NCBI GenBank assembly: GCA_016699675.1
Contig: CP064985.1
Location: 2,914,001-2,978,000 of the forward strand
Direction: 5' to 3'
DNA from: Austwickia sp.
GTDB lineage: Bacteria > Actinomycetota > Actinomycetes > Actinomycetales > Dermatophilaceae
Length of the DNA stretch: 64,000 nucleotides
A program made the translations under genes and the position numbers. The notes below the pieces were generated by a model. That model was not told the DNA's origin, made no database searches, and saw only the letters and a list, made by a program, of their open reading frames with translations. This document shows, piece after piece, positions 9,340 to 17,662 of the stretch. Within the stretch, counting starts at the first letter, position 1. Every line of letters starts with the position of its first letter.

Positions 9340-9521
9340 TGGCCCGACTCAAGGTGACCCAGATCCGTTCCGAGATCGGCGGCAAGCAGAACCAGCGCCA
9401 GACCCTGCGCACGCTGGGCCTCAAGCGCATCGGTGACTGCGTCGTCAAGGAGGACCGCCCGGAGATCCGGGGCATGGTCCGCACGGTGACGCATCTCGTG
9501 ACCGTCGAGGAGGTTGACTGA
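9339..9521 (+). CDS. rpmD: Ribosomal protein L30
   Basis: Large-subunit protein L30 (uL30), a small 60-residue ferredoxin-like-fold protein. It opens MARLKVTQIRSEIGGKQNQ and contains TLRTLGLKRIGDCVVKED. The correct ATG overlaps the rpsE stop codon (TGATG). rplO follows after 2 bases. Confidence 0.96.
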   Translation: MARLKVTQIRSEIGGKQNQRQTLRTLGLKRIGDCVVKEDRPEIRGMVRTVTHLVTVEEVD

Positions 9522-9523
9522 CC

Positions 9524-10015
9524 ATGGCGAAGAACGACGCCGCTGAGGCGAGCGAAGCGACCGAGCCGACGGGCCACGCGCTGAAGGTGCACCACCTCCG
9601 GCCGGCGCCCGGGGCCAAGACCCCGAAGACCCGGGTGGGTCGCGGGCAGGGCAGCAAGGGCAAGACGGCCGGCCGCGGCACCAAGGGCACCAAGGCCCGT
9701 TACCAGGTGCCCGAGCGGTTCGAGGGCGGCCAGATGCCCCTGCACATGCGGCTGCCCAAGCTGCGCGGCTTCAAGAACCCGTTCCGCACCGAATACCAGG
9801 TCGTCAACCTGGACCGGCTGAGCGTGCTCTACCCCGACGGTGGCGACGTCACCGCGGAGGACCTGGCGGCCAAGGGCGCGGTGCGTCCCGGGCAGCTCGT
9901 CAAGGTGCTCGGCGACGGCGAGCTCACCGTCAAGGTGAGCGTCACCGCGCACAAGTTCTCGGCCTCGGCCAAGAGCAAGATCGAGGCCGTCGGCGGGACC
10001 GCGACCGAGCTCTGA
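9524..10015 (+). CDS. rplO: Ribosomal protein L15
   Basis: Large-subunit protein L15 (uL15), a late assembly protein. It has 163 residues. After a short acidic/Ala N-terminus comes KVHHLRPAPGAKTPKTRVGR and the glycine-rich GQGSKGKTAGRGTKG. The GFEGGQMPL-like motif appears as FEGGQMPLHMRLPKLRGF. It is the last ribosomal gene before the hairpin and secY. Confidence 0.97.
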   Translation: MAKNDAAEASEATEPTGHALKVHHLRPAPGAKTPKTRVGRGQGSKGKTAGRGTKGTKARYQVPERFEGGQMPLHMRLPKLRGFKNPFRTEYQVVNLDRLSVLYPDGGDVTAEDLAAKGAVRPGQLVKVLGDGELTVKVSVTAHKFSASAKSKIEAVGGTATEL

Positions 10016-10044
10016 TTCCACGCGGCGCTACGCCGTACCCATCA

Positions 10045-10078
10045 CGCCCCGGGTGCCGGGACCACCGGCCCCGGGGTG
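10045..10078 (+). terminator. Hairpin between rplO and secY
   Basis: A 14-bp stem, 10045-10053 plus 10055-10059 with 10065-10078, contains a single bulged T (10054), one G.T pair and a 5-base loop. It is followed by TGTTATCG, not a real T-tract. A partial terminator or attenuator that lowers secY-adk-map expression relative to the ribosomal genes is the natural reading. Confidence 0.5.
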
Positions 10079-10149
10079 TTATCGTCCCCGAAGTCGACGA
10101 TGTGCGCCGGCCGATGTCATCCCGGTCGTCGTGCACTGCAGGAGGATTC

Positions 10150-11460
10150 GTGCTCACCGCCTTCGTCCGCGCGTTCAAGACGCCGGATCTGCGCAAGAAG
10201 CTCCTCTTCACCTTGTTCATCATGGCGATCTTCCGGCTGGGCTCGTACGTGCCCACCCCGGGGGTCAGCTATGTCGCCGTGCGCGAGTGCCAGAAGAACG
10301 GCGGCGGCAGCGGGCAACTGCTCGGCCTCGCCGACCTCTTCAGCGGCGGGGCGCTGCTGCAGCTGTCCGTGTTCGCGCTGGGGATCATGCCCTACATCAC
10401 GGCCAGCATCATCGTGCAGCTGCTCACGGTGGTGATCCCTCGGTTCGAGACCCTCAAGCAGGAGGGGCAGACGGGGCAGAGCAAGCTGACGCAGTACACG
10501 CGCTACCTCACGATCGCCCTGGCGGTGCTGCAGAGTTCGACCTTCGTGACGTTCGCGCACAACCCGCAGAGCCTGTTCGGGGCGTCGTGCACGAACATCC
10601 TCTCCGACGACAACTGGTGGACCCCGGCCATCATGGTGCTGACCATGACCGCCGGCACCGGCCTGATCATGTGGCTCGGCGAGCTGATCACGGAGAAGGG
10701 CATCGGCAACGGCATGTCGCTGCTGATCTTCACCTCGATCGCCGCCCGCTTCCCGACCTCGCTGTGGTCCATCAAGGAGCGCGACGGCCGCTGGGACACC
10801 TTCCTGCTCGTCATCGCCATCGGGCTGCTGATCATCGCCGCCGTCGTCTTCGTCGAGCAGTGCCAGCGGCGCATCCCGGTCACCTACGCCAAGCGCATGA
10901 TCGGGCGGCGGATGTACGGCGGGACCACGACGTACATCCCCTTGAAGGTCAACCAGGCCGGCGTCATCCCGGTCATCTTCGCCAGCTCCCTGCTCGCCAT
11001 CCCGGGGCTCATCGTCCAGTTCCAGCAGGCCAACCCGGAGCGGCCCGAGTGGATCAACTGGATGGCGCAGAACATCGTGCCCCAGCGCAGCGTCTGGCAC
11101 GTGGTGATCTACACCCTGCTCATCGTGTTCTTCACGTTCTTCTACGTCTCGATCTCGTTCAACCCCGACGAGGTCGCCGACAACATGAAGCGGTACGGCG
11201 GCTTCATCCCCGGCTATCGCGCGGGTCGGCCCACGGCGGAGTACCTGCGCTACGTCCTCAACCGCATCACCGTGCCCGGCGCGCTCTACCTGGCCCTGGT
11301 CTCACTCATCCCGATCATCGCGTTCGTGATGCTGAACGCCGACCAGAACTTCCCGTTCGGCGGGACGTCACTGCTGATCATCGTCGGCGTCGGCCTGGAG
11401 ACCGTGAAGCAGATCGAGAGCCAGCTGCAGCAGCGCCACTACGAGGGCTTCCTGCGCTGA
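10150..11460 (+). CDS. secY: Protein translocase subunit SecY
   Basis: Channel-forming subunit of the SecYEG preprotein translocase in the cytoplasmic membrane. It has 436 residues with about ten hydrophobic segments. The N-terminus MLTAFVRAFKTPDLRKKLLF and SVFALGIMPYITASIIVQLL are typical. I chose GTG 10150 because AGGAGG sits 5 bases upstream and the start matches the family; an upstream in-frame GTG at 10102 would add a non-conserved stretch. The long cytoplasmic-loop signature GGTTTYIPLKVNQAGVIPVI is intact. Confidence 0.97.
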   Translation: MLTAFVRAFKTPDLRKKLLFTLFIMAIFRLGSYVPTPGVSYVAVRECQKNGGGSGQLLGLADLFSGGALLQLSVFALGIMPYITASIIVQLLTVVIPRFETLKQEGQTGQSKLTQYTRYLTIALAVLQSSTFVTFAHNPQSLFGASCTNILSDDNWWTPAIMVLTMTAGTGLIMWLGELITEKGIGNGMSLLIFTSIAARFPTSLWSIKERDGRWDTFLLVIAIGLLIIAAVVFVEQCQRRIPVTYAKRMIGRRMYGGTTTYIPLKVNQAGVIPVIFASSLLAIPGLIVQFQQANPERPEWINWMAQNIVPQRSVWHVVIYTLLIVFFTFFYVSISFNPDEVADNMKRYGGFIPGYRAGRPTAEYLRYVLNRITVPGALYLALVSLIPIIAFVMLNADQNFPFGGTSLLIIVGVGLETVKQIESQLQQRHYEGFLR

Positions 11461-11531
11461 CCGGCACCGGCGCCCCGGCCGCGGTGTTCCGCAGGGCGGG
11501 CGATCCCGCCCACGCGGCGTATCCCCGAGAC

Positions 11532-11537
11532 TAGGAT
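11532..11537 (+). promoter_or_regulatory. Possible -10 box upstream of adk
   Basis: TAGGAT lies in the secY-adk gap, 80 bases before the adk start, and resembles the TANNNT boxes seen before other genes here. No clear -35 was found, so an internal promoter for adk-map is only suggested. Confidence 0.3.
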
Positions 11538-11617
11538 TCCCGCTGAGCACGGCGAATGCCGTGGCCCTCGCCCGCGTCGACGACGACGCGCGGGAGTCGA
11601 CGGAAGGGAATGCTGCG

Positions 11618-12226
11618 ATGCGACTGTTGATGCTCGGCCCGCCCGGAGCCGGAAAGGGTACTCAGGCGGCCAGGATCGCGGAGGCGCTCGGGATCCCGGC
11701 GATCTCCACCGGCGACATCTTCCGCACCAACATCAAGAACCAGACCCCGCTAGGGCAGAAGGTGCAGGCGATCATTGAGGCCGGCCACTTCGTGCCCGAC
11801 GACGTCACCAACGAGATCGTGTTCGATCGGCTGGGCGAGGCTGACGCCGCGCATGGCTACCTGCTCGACGGCTACCCCCGCACGGTGGAGCAGACCTGGG
11901 CGTTGCGCGAGTTCCACTGGTCCCACGACACCGACCTGGACCATGTGCTGGAGCTCAAGGTGCCCGATGAGGAGGTCGTCCAGCGGCTGCTCAAGCGCGC
12001 CGAGATCGAGGGTCGGCCGGACGACACCGAGGAGGTCATCCGCGAGCGGATGAAGGTCTACCACGCCGAGACCACGCCCATCTCGGACATGGCCCGCGGG
12101 CGTGGCCTGCTGCGGGAGATCGACGGGACCGGCTCCATGGACGAGGTGTACCAGCGGTGCATGGACGCGCTCGCGCAGCCCACCTCGACGCCGCCGCGGC
12201 CGGCCCGCCCGACCGCCTCCGCCTGA
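11618..12226 (+). CDS. adk: Adenylate kinase
   Basis: Catalyses ATP + AMP to 2 ADP in the cytosol. The P-loop GPPGAGKGTQ is near residue 7, the AMP-binding STGDIFR near residue 36 and the DGYPRT segment near residue 86. Between them and the C-terminus the LID domain is replaced by a short loop, the actinobacterial form. The 202-residue protein ends in a Pro/Thr/Ala tail. ATG 11618 is preceded by GGAAGGGAA; an in-frame GTG at 11561 is less likely. Confidence 0.97.
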   Translation: MRLLMLGPPGAGKGTQAARIAEALGIPAISTGDIFRTNIKNQTPLGQKVQAIIEAGHFVPDDVTNEIVFDRLGEADAAHGYLLDGYPRTVEQTWALREFHWSHDTDLDHVLELKVPDEEVVQRLLKRAEIEGRPDDTEEVIRERMKVYHAETTPISDMARGRGLLREIDGTGSMDEVYQRCMDALAQPTSTPPRPARPTASA

Positions 12227-12245
12227 CCTCCGGGGCTCCTTGGTG

Positions 12246-13091
12246 ATGTTCGGCCGCCGCGAGCAGCTCGGCGTCAAGAGCGCCGACGAGATCCGCCTGA
12301 TGCGGGCGGCGGGTCTCGTCGTCGCCGACGCGCTGGCCGCCGTCGCGCAGGCGGCGGTGGCGGGCACGACGACCGGCGCTCTCGATGCGCTGGCCCAGGG
12401 GGTCATCCGCGACCACGGGGCGCGACCGTCCTTCCCCGAGGTGCCCGGCTACCGGCACACCCTCTGCGTCAGCGTCAACGACGAGGTCGTCCACGGCATC
12501 CCGGGGGAGCGGGTCCTGCGCGACGGGGATCTGGTCTCGGTCGACTGCGGCGCCATCCTGCAGGGCTGGCACGGCGACGCCGCCATCAGCGTCCACGTCG
12601 GGGGGCCGGAGGCGGCCACCGAGGACGACCGGGCCCTGTCCGAGGCCACCAGAGCGGCCCTGTGGGCCGGCATCGCGGCCTTCCGGATCGGGTCGGTCCT
12701 CGGCGACGTCGGCGCGGCGATCGAGGACGAGGTGACCGCCCAGGGGCGGCGGCTCGACCGGCCGTTCGGGATCGTCGAGGGGTACACCGGGCACGCCATC
12801 GGCCGCGAGATGCACGAGGAACCCGACGTCTACAACTACCGGGTCAAGGGCCGCACGGCCGCCATCCGGTCGGGGGCCACCGTCGCCATCGAGCCGATGA
12901 TCACGGCCGGGTCTTCGCAGACTCGGGTCCTCGCCGACGACTGGACCGTGGTCACCGTCGATGGGTCCCGGGCCGCGCACTGGGAACACACGGTCGCCGT
13001 CACGGACGCGGGCCTGTGGGTGCTCACCGCCCCGGACGGCGGGGCGGCGGAGTTGGCTGGGCGGGGGGCGGCGTACGGTCCGCTCGGCTGA
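12246..13091 (+). CDS. map: Methionine aminopeptidase, type I
   Basis: Removes the initiator methionine from nascent proteins. All five metal ligands are visible at family spacing: D100 (VSVDCGA), D111 (WHGDAA), H183 (TGHAIGREMHEEP), E216 (IEPM) and E247 (EHTV), with H190 as the second active-site histidine. It has 281 residues. ATG 12246 and the GTG just before it (12243) are both possible. The adk-map pair downstream of secY is the standard actinobacterial order. Confidence 0.96.
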   Translation: MFGRREQLGVKSADEIRLMRAAGLVVADALAAVAQAAVAGTTTGALDALAQGVIRDHGARPSFPEVPGYRHTLCVSVNDEVVHGIPGERVLRDGDLVSVDCGAILQGWHGDAAISVHVGGPEAATEDDRALSEATRAALWAGIAAFRIGSVLGDVGAAIEDEVTAQGRRLDRPFGIVEGYTGHAIGREMHEEPDVYNYRVKGRTAAIRSGATVAIEPMITAGSSQTRVLADDWTVVTVDGSRAAHWEHTVAVTDAGLWVLTAPDGGAAELAGRGAAYGPLG

Positions 13092-13128
13092 GGCCGCAGC
13101 GGATTTCGCGTTCCCAGAACGCCTGCAC

Positions 13129-13134
13129 TAGACT
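13129..13134 (+). promoter_or_regulatory. Possible -10 box for the infA-rpmJ-alpha operon
   Basis: TAGACT lies in the 260-base map-infA gap, preceded at 18-base spacing by a weak TTCGCG (13105-13110). The gap is the largest in the superoperon, which fits a promoter for infA and the alpha operon. A leader of about 210 bases would result. Confidence 0.4.
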
Positions 13135-13351
13135 GACGAGTCGGTTCAACGTCGCTTCGGTGTGCCTGCCGTCCCGCATCGACCTCGACATAGCCCCGCT
13201 GGGGACCGGTGTCCGAGGTCGCGTCGTGTCGGGGGCCGTCGCCGCGCTCGCGGGACCGACACCCCGGCCTGATGACCGGGGACGATAGCCGGGCCCAGCC
13301 CGGAAGGTGCCCGTCGGCTCTCGGCCGGCGGCTCGACGGATTGCGGAGGAC

Positions 13352-13573
13352 ATGGCCAAGAAGGACGGTGTCATCGAGATCGAAGGCACGATCATCGAGG
13401 CTCTGCCGAATGCGATGTTCCGCGTGGAACTGAGCAACGGACACAAGGTGCTCGCCCACATCTCGGGCAAGATGCGGCAGCACTACATTCGGATCCTTCC
13501 CCAGGACCGGGTGGTGGTCGAGCTGAGCCCCTATGACCTGTCCCGAGGGCGCATCGTTTTCCGTTACCGCTGA
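13352..13573 (+). CDS. infA: Translation initiation factor IF-1
   Basis: Binds the 30S A site during initiation. It has the standard 73 residues of one OB fold, opening MAKKDGVIEIEGTIIEALPN and containing HISGKMRQHYIRILPQD. GCGGAGGAC is the Shine-Dalgarno. A longer in-frame extension upstream (from 13307) is not conserved. It is the first gene of the infA-rpmJ-rpsM block. Confidence 0.98.
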   Translation: MAKKDGVIEIEGTIIEALPNAMFRVELSNGHKVLAHISGKMRQHYIRILPQDRVVVELSPYDLSRGRIVFRYR

Positions 13574-13703
13574 GCAGCACCGGCGCACGACGTACGGCGA
13601 CGCCCATCGCCACTGCCGCTGCGCCACCCATCCCGTTCCGACCCGCCCCCCTCGCGTGGAGCACGATGCGCGCGCGGAGGGCCAGATCCGAAGACGAAGG
13701 CAG

Positions 13704-13817
13704 ATGAAGGTTCAGCCGAGCGTCAAGAAGATCTGCGACAAGTGCAAGGTGATCCGCCGCAACGGGCGGGTCATGGTGATCTGCGAGAACCTGCGCCACA
13801 AGCAGCGCCAGGGCTGA
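13704..13817 (+). CDS. rpmJ: Ribosomal protein L36, zinc-binding type
   Basis: Smallest 50S protein (bL36), 37 residues, starting MKVQPSVKKICDKCKVIRR. C11, C14, C27 and H32 form the zinc site. The preceding CGAAGGCAG serves as ribosome-binding site. A longer frame from 13533 is not the real start. Confidence 0.95.
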   Translation: MKVQPSVKKICDKCKVIRRNGRVMVICENLRHKQRQG

Positions 13818-14010
13818 CCGCCCGGCACGCAGCACCACCGATGCACCACGTCGCCTGATCTCATCGCCGACGCATATGCAGTACGACAGCAGCACCCGGC
13901 CCCGGGCATCGACCCGGACGTCACCCCCGGCACGGAGGCCGAGGACCAGCGCAACGTCGCTGGGACGGTGTTGCTCCAGACCTCCGCAATGATCAGGAGA
14001 ACCATTCCTC

Positions 14011-14388
14011 ATGGCACGACTTGTCGGAGTCGACCTCCCGCGCGAGAAGCGCGTGGAGATCGCTCTCACGTACATCTTCGGCATGGGTCGCACCCGCGCC
14101 AAGGAGGCCGTCGCAGCGGCCGGGGTCGACCCGTCGACCCGCGTCAAGGACCTTACCGAGGCCGACCTCGTCAAACTCCGCGACTTCATCGAGGAGAACT
14201 TCAAGGTCGAGGGTGACCTGCGGCGCGAGGTCGCCGCGGACATCCGCCGCAAGGTGGAGATCGGCAGCTACCAGGGTCTGCGGCACCGTCGCGGTCTGCC
14301 CGTGCGCGGTCAGCGCACCAAGACCAACGCGCGCACGCGCAAGGGCCCCAAGCGCACCGTGGCCGGCAAGAAGAAGGCTGGCAAGTAA
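14011..14388 (+). CDS. rpsM: Ribosomal protein S13
   Basis: Small-subunit head protein S13 (uS13), bridging to L5 and contacting P-site tRNA. It has 125 residues, with MARLVGVDLPREKRVEIALT, the helix-hairpin-helix YIFGMGRTRAKE and the basic tail GPKRTVAGKKKAGK. AGGAGAACC precedes the ATG. A 193-base gap without a gene separates it from rpmJ. Confidence 0.98.
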   Translation: MARLVGVDLPREKRVEIALTYIFGMGRTRAKEAVAAAGVDPSTRVKDLTEADLVKLRDFIEENFKVEGDLRREVAADIRRKVEIGSYQGLRHRRGLPVRGQRTKTNARTRKGPKRTVAGKKKAGK

Positions 14389-14516
14389 GCACCCCGCGTC
14401 GGGGGCGACACGCTCCCCGATGTGTACGGCGGGTGCTCCTCACCCCCGCCGAGGCCTTCTTCGAAGACCGACACCGCAGACTCACCTGTCCGAAGATGTA
14501 GGAGAAACCAGAACTC

Positions 14517-14924
14517 ATGCCTCCCAAGAGCCGGATGGCCGCGGGCGCCAAGAAGGTGCGCCGCAAGGAGAAGAAGAACGTCGCCCACGGGCACGCGCAC
14601 ATCAAGAGCACGTTCAACAACACGATCGTCTCGATCACCGACCCCACCGGCGCAGTCATCAGCTGGGCGTCCGCGGGCCAGGTCGGCTTCAAGGGCTCGC
14701 GCAAGTCGACGCCCTTCGCCGCCCAGATGGCCGCCGAGGCCGCCGCTCGCCGCGCCATGGAGCACGGCATGCGCAAGGTCGACGTGTTCGTCAAGGGTCC
14801 GGGCTCCGGCCGCGAGACCGCCATTCGTTCCCTGACCGCTACCGGCCTGGAGGTCGGCGCCATCAGCGACGTCACGCCGACGCCGCACAACGGTGTCCGC
14901 CCGCCCAAGCGCCGCCGCGTCTGA
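14517..14924 (+). CDS. rpsK: Ribosomal protein S11
   Basis: Small-subunit platform protein S11 (uS11), near the E-site mRNA. It has 135 residues with AHIKSTFNNTIVSITDPTGA and the C-terminal DVTPTPHNGVRPPKRRRV. GTAGGAGAAACC is the Shine-Dalgarno. Confidence 0.98.
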   Translation: MPPKSRMAAGAKKVRRKEKKNVAHGHAHIKSTFNNTIVSITDPTGAVISWASAGQVGFKGSRKSTPFAAQMAAEAAARRAMEHGMRKVDVFVKGPGSGRETAIRSLTATGLEVGAISDVTPTPHNGVRPPKRRRV

Positions 14925-14950
14925 CGCCCGTAGCGAGAAGGAGAACCATC

Positions 14951-15559
14951 ATGGCCCGCTACACCGGCCCCATCACCAAGAAGTCCCGCCGGCTCAAGGT
15001 CGACCTCGTCGGCGGTGACAAGAACTTCGAGAACCGTCCCTTCCCGCCCGGCCAGCACGGCCGCGGCCGGATCCAGGAGAAGGAATACCTTCACCAGCTG
15101 CAGGAGAAGCAGAAGGCCCGCTTCACCTACGGCGTCATGGAGAAGCAGTTCCGCAGCTACTACGAGGAGGCCGTGCGCCGCTCCGGCAAGACCGGTGAGA
15201 ATCTCCTGCGGATCCTGGAGTCCCGGCTCGACAACGTGGTCTACCGCGCCGGCCTGGCGCGCACCCGCCGCGCGGCCCGCCAGCTCGTGACGCACGGGCA
15301 CTTCCTGGTCAACGGCGTCCGCGTCGACGTGCCCAGCTACCGGGTGAGCCAGTACGACATCATCGACATCCGCCCCAAGAGCCGCGAGCTGTTCCCGTTT
15401 GAGCTGGCCCGCCAGACGTTCGGCGACCGCCCCATCCCTGCCTGGATGAAGGTCGTGCCCGGCACGCTGGAGATCCTGATCCACCAGCTGCCGGTGCGCG
15501 AGCAGATCGACACCGTGCTCACTGAGCAGCTCATCGTCGAGCTCTACTCGAAGAACTGA
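14951..15559 (+). CDS. rpsD: Ribosomal protein S4
   Basis: Primary 16S rRNA binder S4 (uS4) and, in E. coli, repressor of the alpha operon. It has 202 residues. It starts MARYTGPITKKSRRLKVDL, and its S4 RNA-binding domain is visible as RLDNVVYRAGLARTRRAARQ with LVNGVRVDVPSYRV. It lacks the zinc cysteines of some S4 forms. The ATG follows GAAGGAGAACCATC. Confidence 0.97.
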   Translation: MARYTGPITKKSRRLKVDLVGGDKNFENRPFPPGQHGRGRIQEKEYLHQLQEKQKARFTYGVMEKQFRSYYEEAVRRSGKTGENLLRILESRLDNVVYRAGLARTRRAARQLVTHGHFLVNGVRVDVPSYRVSQYDIIDIRPKSRELFPFELARQTFGDRPIPAWMKVVPGTLEILIHQLPVREQIDTVLTEQLIVELYSKN

Positions 15560-15567
15560 CACCGAAG

Positions 15568-15590
15568 GCGGGGGCCCCAGCGGCCCCCGC
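15568..15590 (+). terminator. Hairpin between rpsD and rpoA
   Basis: A perfect 9-bp stem GCGGGGGCC/GGCCCCCGC has a 5-base loop and begins 9 bases after the rpsD stop. There is no T-tract. It may be an attenuator that sets rpoA-rplQ levels or an mRNA-processing/stability element. Confidence 0.45.
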
Positions 15591-15743
15591 CGCCGGCGTG
15601 TCCGGGACTCCCGACGTACGTCGGGGGCTCCGGTGCGTCGCCAGGCCCGGCCCGTGGACAGATGCGGATCGGGCCGCCGGCACCCCACGGCCGGCACCAC
15701 TTGCGGGCTTCATATAGCGGTCGCCCGCGGGAAGGAACACACC

Positions 15744-16760
15744 GTGCTCATCGCCCAGCGGCCCATCCTCTCCGAGGAGGCCATCTCCGAGGCGCGCTCC
15801 CGGTTCGTCATCGAGCCCCTGGAGCCCGGCTTCGGCTACACCCTCGGCAACTCCCTGCGCCGGACGCTCCTGTCGAGCATCCCCGGCGCCGCCGTCACGA
15901 GCATCCGCGTCGACGGCGTCCTGCACGAGTTCACGACGATCCCCGGAGTCAAGGAGGACGTCACCGAACTCATCCTCAACATCAAGGGCCTCGTCGTCTC
16001 CAGCGAGCACGACGAGCCCGTGGTCATGTACCTGCGCAAGCAGGGCCCCGGCGTCGTCACCGCCGCCGACATCGCCCCGCCGGCCGGGGTCGAGGTGCAC
16101 AACCCCGACCTGCACATCGCCACGCTCAACGACGCCGCCAAGATTGAGATGGAGCTGACCGTCGAGCGCGGCCGCGGCTACGTCTCCGCGCAGCAGAACA
16201 AGGCCGGCGACCAGGAGATCGGCCGGATCCCGGTCGACTCCATCTATTCGCCGGTGCTGGCCGTGACCTACCGGGTCGAGGCGACCCGTGTCGAGCAGCG
16301 CACCGACTTCGACAAGCTCATCGTCGACGTCGAGACGAAGAACTCGATGGCCCCCCGCGACGCGCTGGCCTCGGCCGGCAAGACGCTGGTGGAGCTGTTC
16401 GGGCTGGCCCGCGAGCTCAACGTCGAGGCCGAGGGCATCGACATGGGCCCGTCGCCGACGGACGCGGCGCTCGCCGCCGACCTCGCGCTGCCGATCGAGG
16501 ACCTGGACCTCACGGTGCGGTCCTACAACTGCCTCAAGCGCGAGGGCATCCACACGGTCGGCGAGCTCGTCGGCCGCAGCGAGGCGGACCTGTTGGACAT
16601 CCGCAACTTCGGCGCCAAGTCCATCGACGAGGTCAAGGCCAAGCTGGTCGGCATGGGCCTGTCGCTCAAGGACAGCCCGCCCGGATTCGACCCGACGGCG
16701 ATCGTCGACCGGTACGACGAGGACGACGACTCGGCGTTCGCCGAGGACGAGCAGTACTGA
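15744..16760 (+). CDS. rpoA: RNA polymerase alpha subunit
   Basis: Scaffold subunit of RNA polymerase. It has 338 residues: an N-terminal dimerisation domain (FVIEPLEPGFGYTLGNSLRR near residue 22, with TSIRVDGVLHEFTTIPGV) and a C-terminal domain that binds UP elements and activators (TVRSYNCLKREGIHTVGEL, then FGAKSIDEVKAKL). The acidic tail ends EDEQY. The start is GTG 15744 after GGAAGGAACACACC. Confidence 0.98.
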   Translation: MLIAQRPILSEEAISEARSRFVIEPLEPGFGYTLGNSLRRTLLSSIPGAAVTSIRVDGVLHEFTTIPGVKEDVTELILNIKGLVVSSEHDEPVVMYLRKQGPGVVTAADIAPPAGVEVHNPDLHIATLNDAAKIEMELTVERGRGYVSAQQNKAGDQEIGRIPVDSIYSPVLAVTYRVEATRVEQRTDFDKLIVDVETKNSMAPRDALASAGKTLVELFGLARELNVEAEGIDMGPSPTDAALAADLALPIEDLDLTVRSYNCLKREGIHTVGELVGRSEADLLDIRNFGAKSIDEVKAKLVGMGLSLKDSPPGFDPTAIVDRYDEDDDSAFAEDEQY

Positions 16761-16831
16761 CCGATTCGACCGGGATGCTCGGCCGCTGACGGCGGCGGAG
16801 CGGATCGGTCAGCAGACCCACAGGAGATCTC

Positions 16832-17521
16832 ATGCCCACCCCCACGAAGGGTCCCCGCCTCGGCGGCGGCCCCGCGCACGAGCGGCTGATCCTGGCGAAC
16901 CTCGCCACGGCGCTGTTCGAGCACGACAAGATCACCACGACCGAGGCCAAGGCGAAGCGGCTGCGTCCGCTGGCCGAGCGGATGATCACCTTCGCCAAGC
17001 GCGGCGACCTGCACGCCCGTCGTCGGGTGCTCACGGTCGTCCGCGACAAGGGCGTCGTGCACCGCCTCTTCACCGAGATCGCGCCCGACATGGCCGAGCG
17101 CCCCGGCGGCTACACCCGCATCACGAAGATCGGCCCCCGCAAGGGCGACAACGCGCCGATGGCCGTGATCGAGCTGGTCCGCGAGGCGTACTCGCCGAAG
17201 AAGGCCACCGTCAAGGAGGCCGAGGCGGCAACCAAGCGGGCGGCCAAGAAGGCCGCGCCTGCCGCCCCGGCCGCACCGGTCGAGGACGCGGCTCCGGCCG
17301 CGGCGGAATCCACGCAGACGGACGAGGCGACCGCGGCCGAGGCCCCGGTGACGGATGCCTCCGTCGAGGCCACCAGGACGCCGGACGAGGCCACGATGGA
17401 CGCGGCGGACGCCCCGGCGCCCGCGGCGGCCACGCCCGCGACGGAGCTGGAGGAGTCCGGTGGTGTCGAGCCGGCGGCCCTGGCCACCGGTGCCGAGGAG
17501 CTCGAGGCCAAGGACGCCTAG
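16832..17521 (+). CDS. rplQ: Ribosomal protein L17 with long acidic tail
   Basis: Large-subunit protein L17 (bL17) at the tunnel exit. The conserved domain covers about residues 1-118 (MPTPTKGPRLGGGPAHERLI ... MAVIELVREAY). The rest, over 100 residues, is an Ala/Glu/Pro/Thr-rich low-complexity extension with a Lys/Ala start and a strongly acidic end, about doubling the usual length. Codon use is normal for the region. Actinobacterial L17 proteins often carry such tails, but this is at the long end. Confidence 0.96.
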   Translation: MPTPTKGPRLGGGPAHERLILANLATALFEHDKITTTEAKAKRLRPLAERMITFAKRGDLHARRRVLTVVRDKGVVHRLFTEIAPDMAERPGGYTRITKIGPRKGDNAPMAVIELVREAYSPKKATVKEAEAATKRAAKKAAPAAPAAPVEDAAPAAAESTQTDEATAAEAPVTDASVEATRTPDEATMDAADAPAPAAATPATELEESGGVEPAALATGAEELEAKDA

Positions 17522-17525
17522 TCCC

Positions 17526-17602
17526 CGCACTGACGCTCTCGTTATCCCACTGACGCCCCTCGTGAAGAGGGGCGTCAGTGCGTAAGGGAGGGCGTCAGTG
17601 CG
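17526..17602 (+). terminator. Nested double inverted repeat ending the alpha operon
   Basis: An inner perfect 13-bp stem (17548-17560 with 17568-17580, loop CGTGAAG) lies inside an outer 15-bp stem (17526-17540 with 17588-17602, one T.G pair). Both stems share the core CACTGACG/CGTCAGTG, so four related arms can pair in more than one way. Placed just after rplQ, the inner hairpin is probably the superoperon terminator, although no T-tract follows. Confidence 0.65.
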
Positions 17603-17650
17603 GTGCCAGCGGCGGGGTGCCGGCCTGCTGGGTGCTGGGGCTTCTGGGGC

Positions 17651-17656
17651 TACGCT
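17651..17656 (+). promoter_or_regulatory. Leaderless-type -10 box for truA
   Basis: TACGCT ends 6 bases before the truA GTG, with no Shine-Dalgarno between. This spacing places the transcription start at or next to the start codon, as in actinobacterial leaderless mRNAs. Confidence 0.5.
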
Positions 17657-17662
17657 GAGTCG

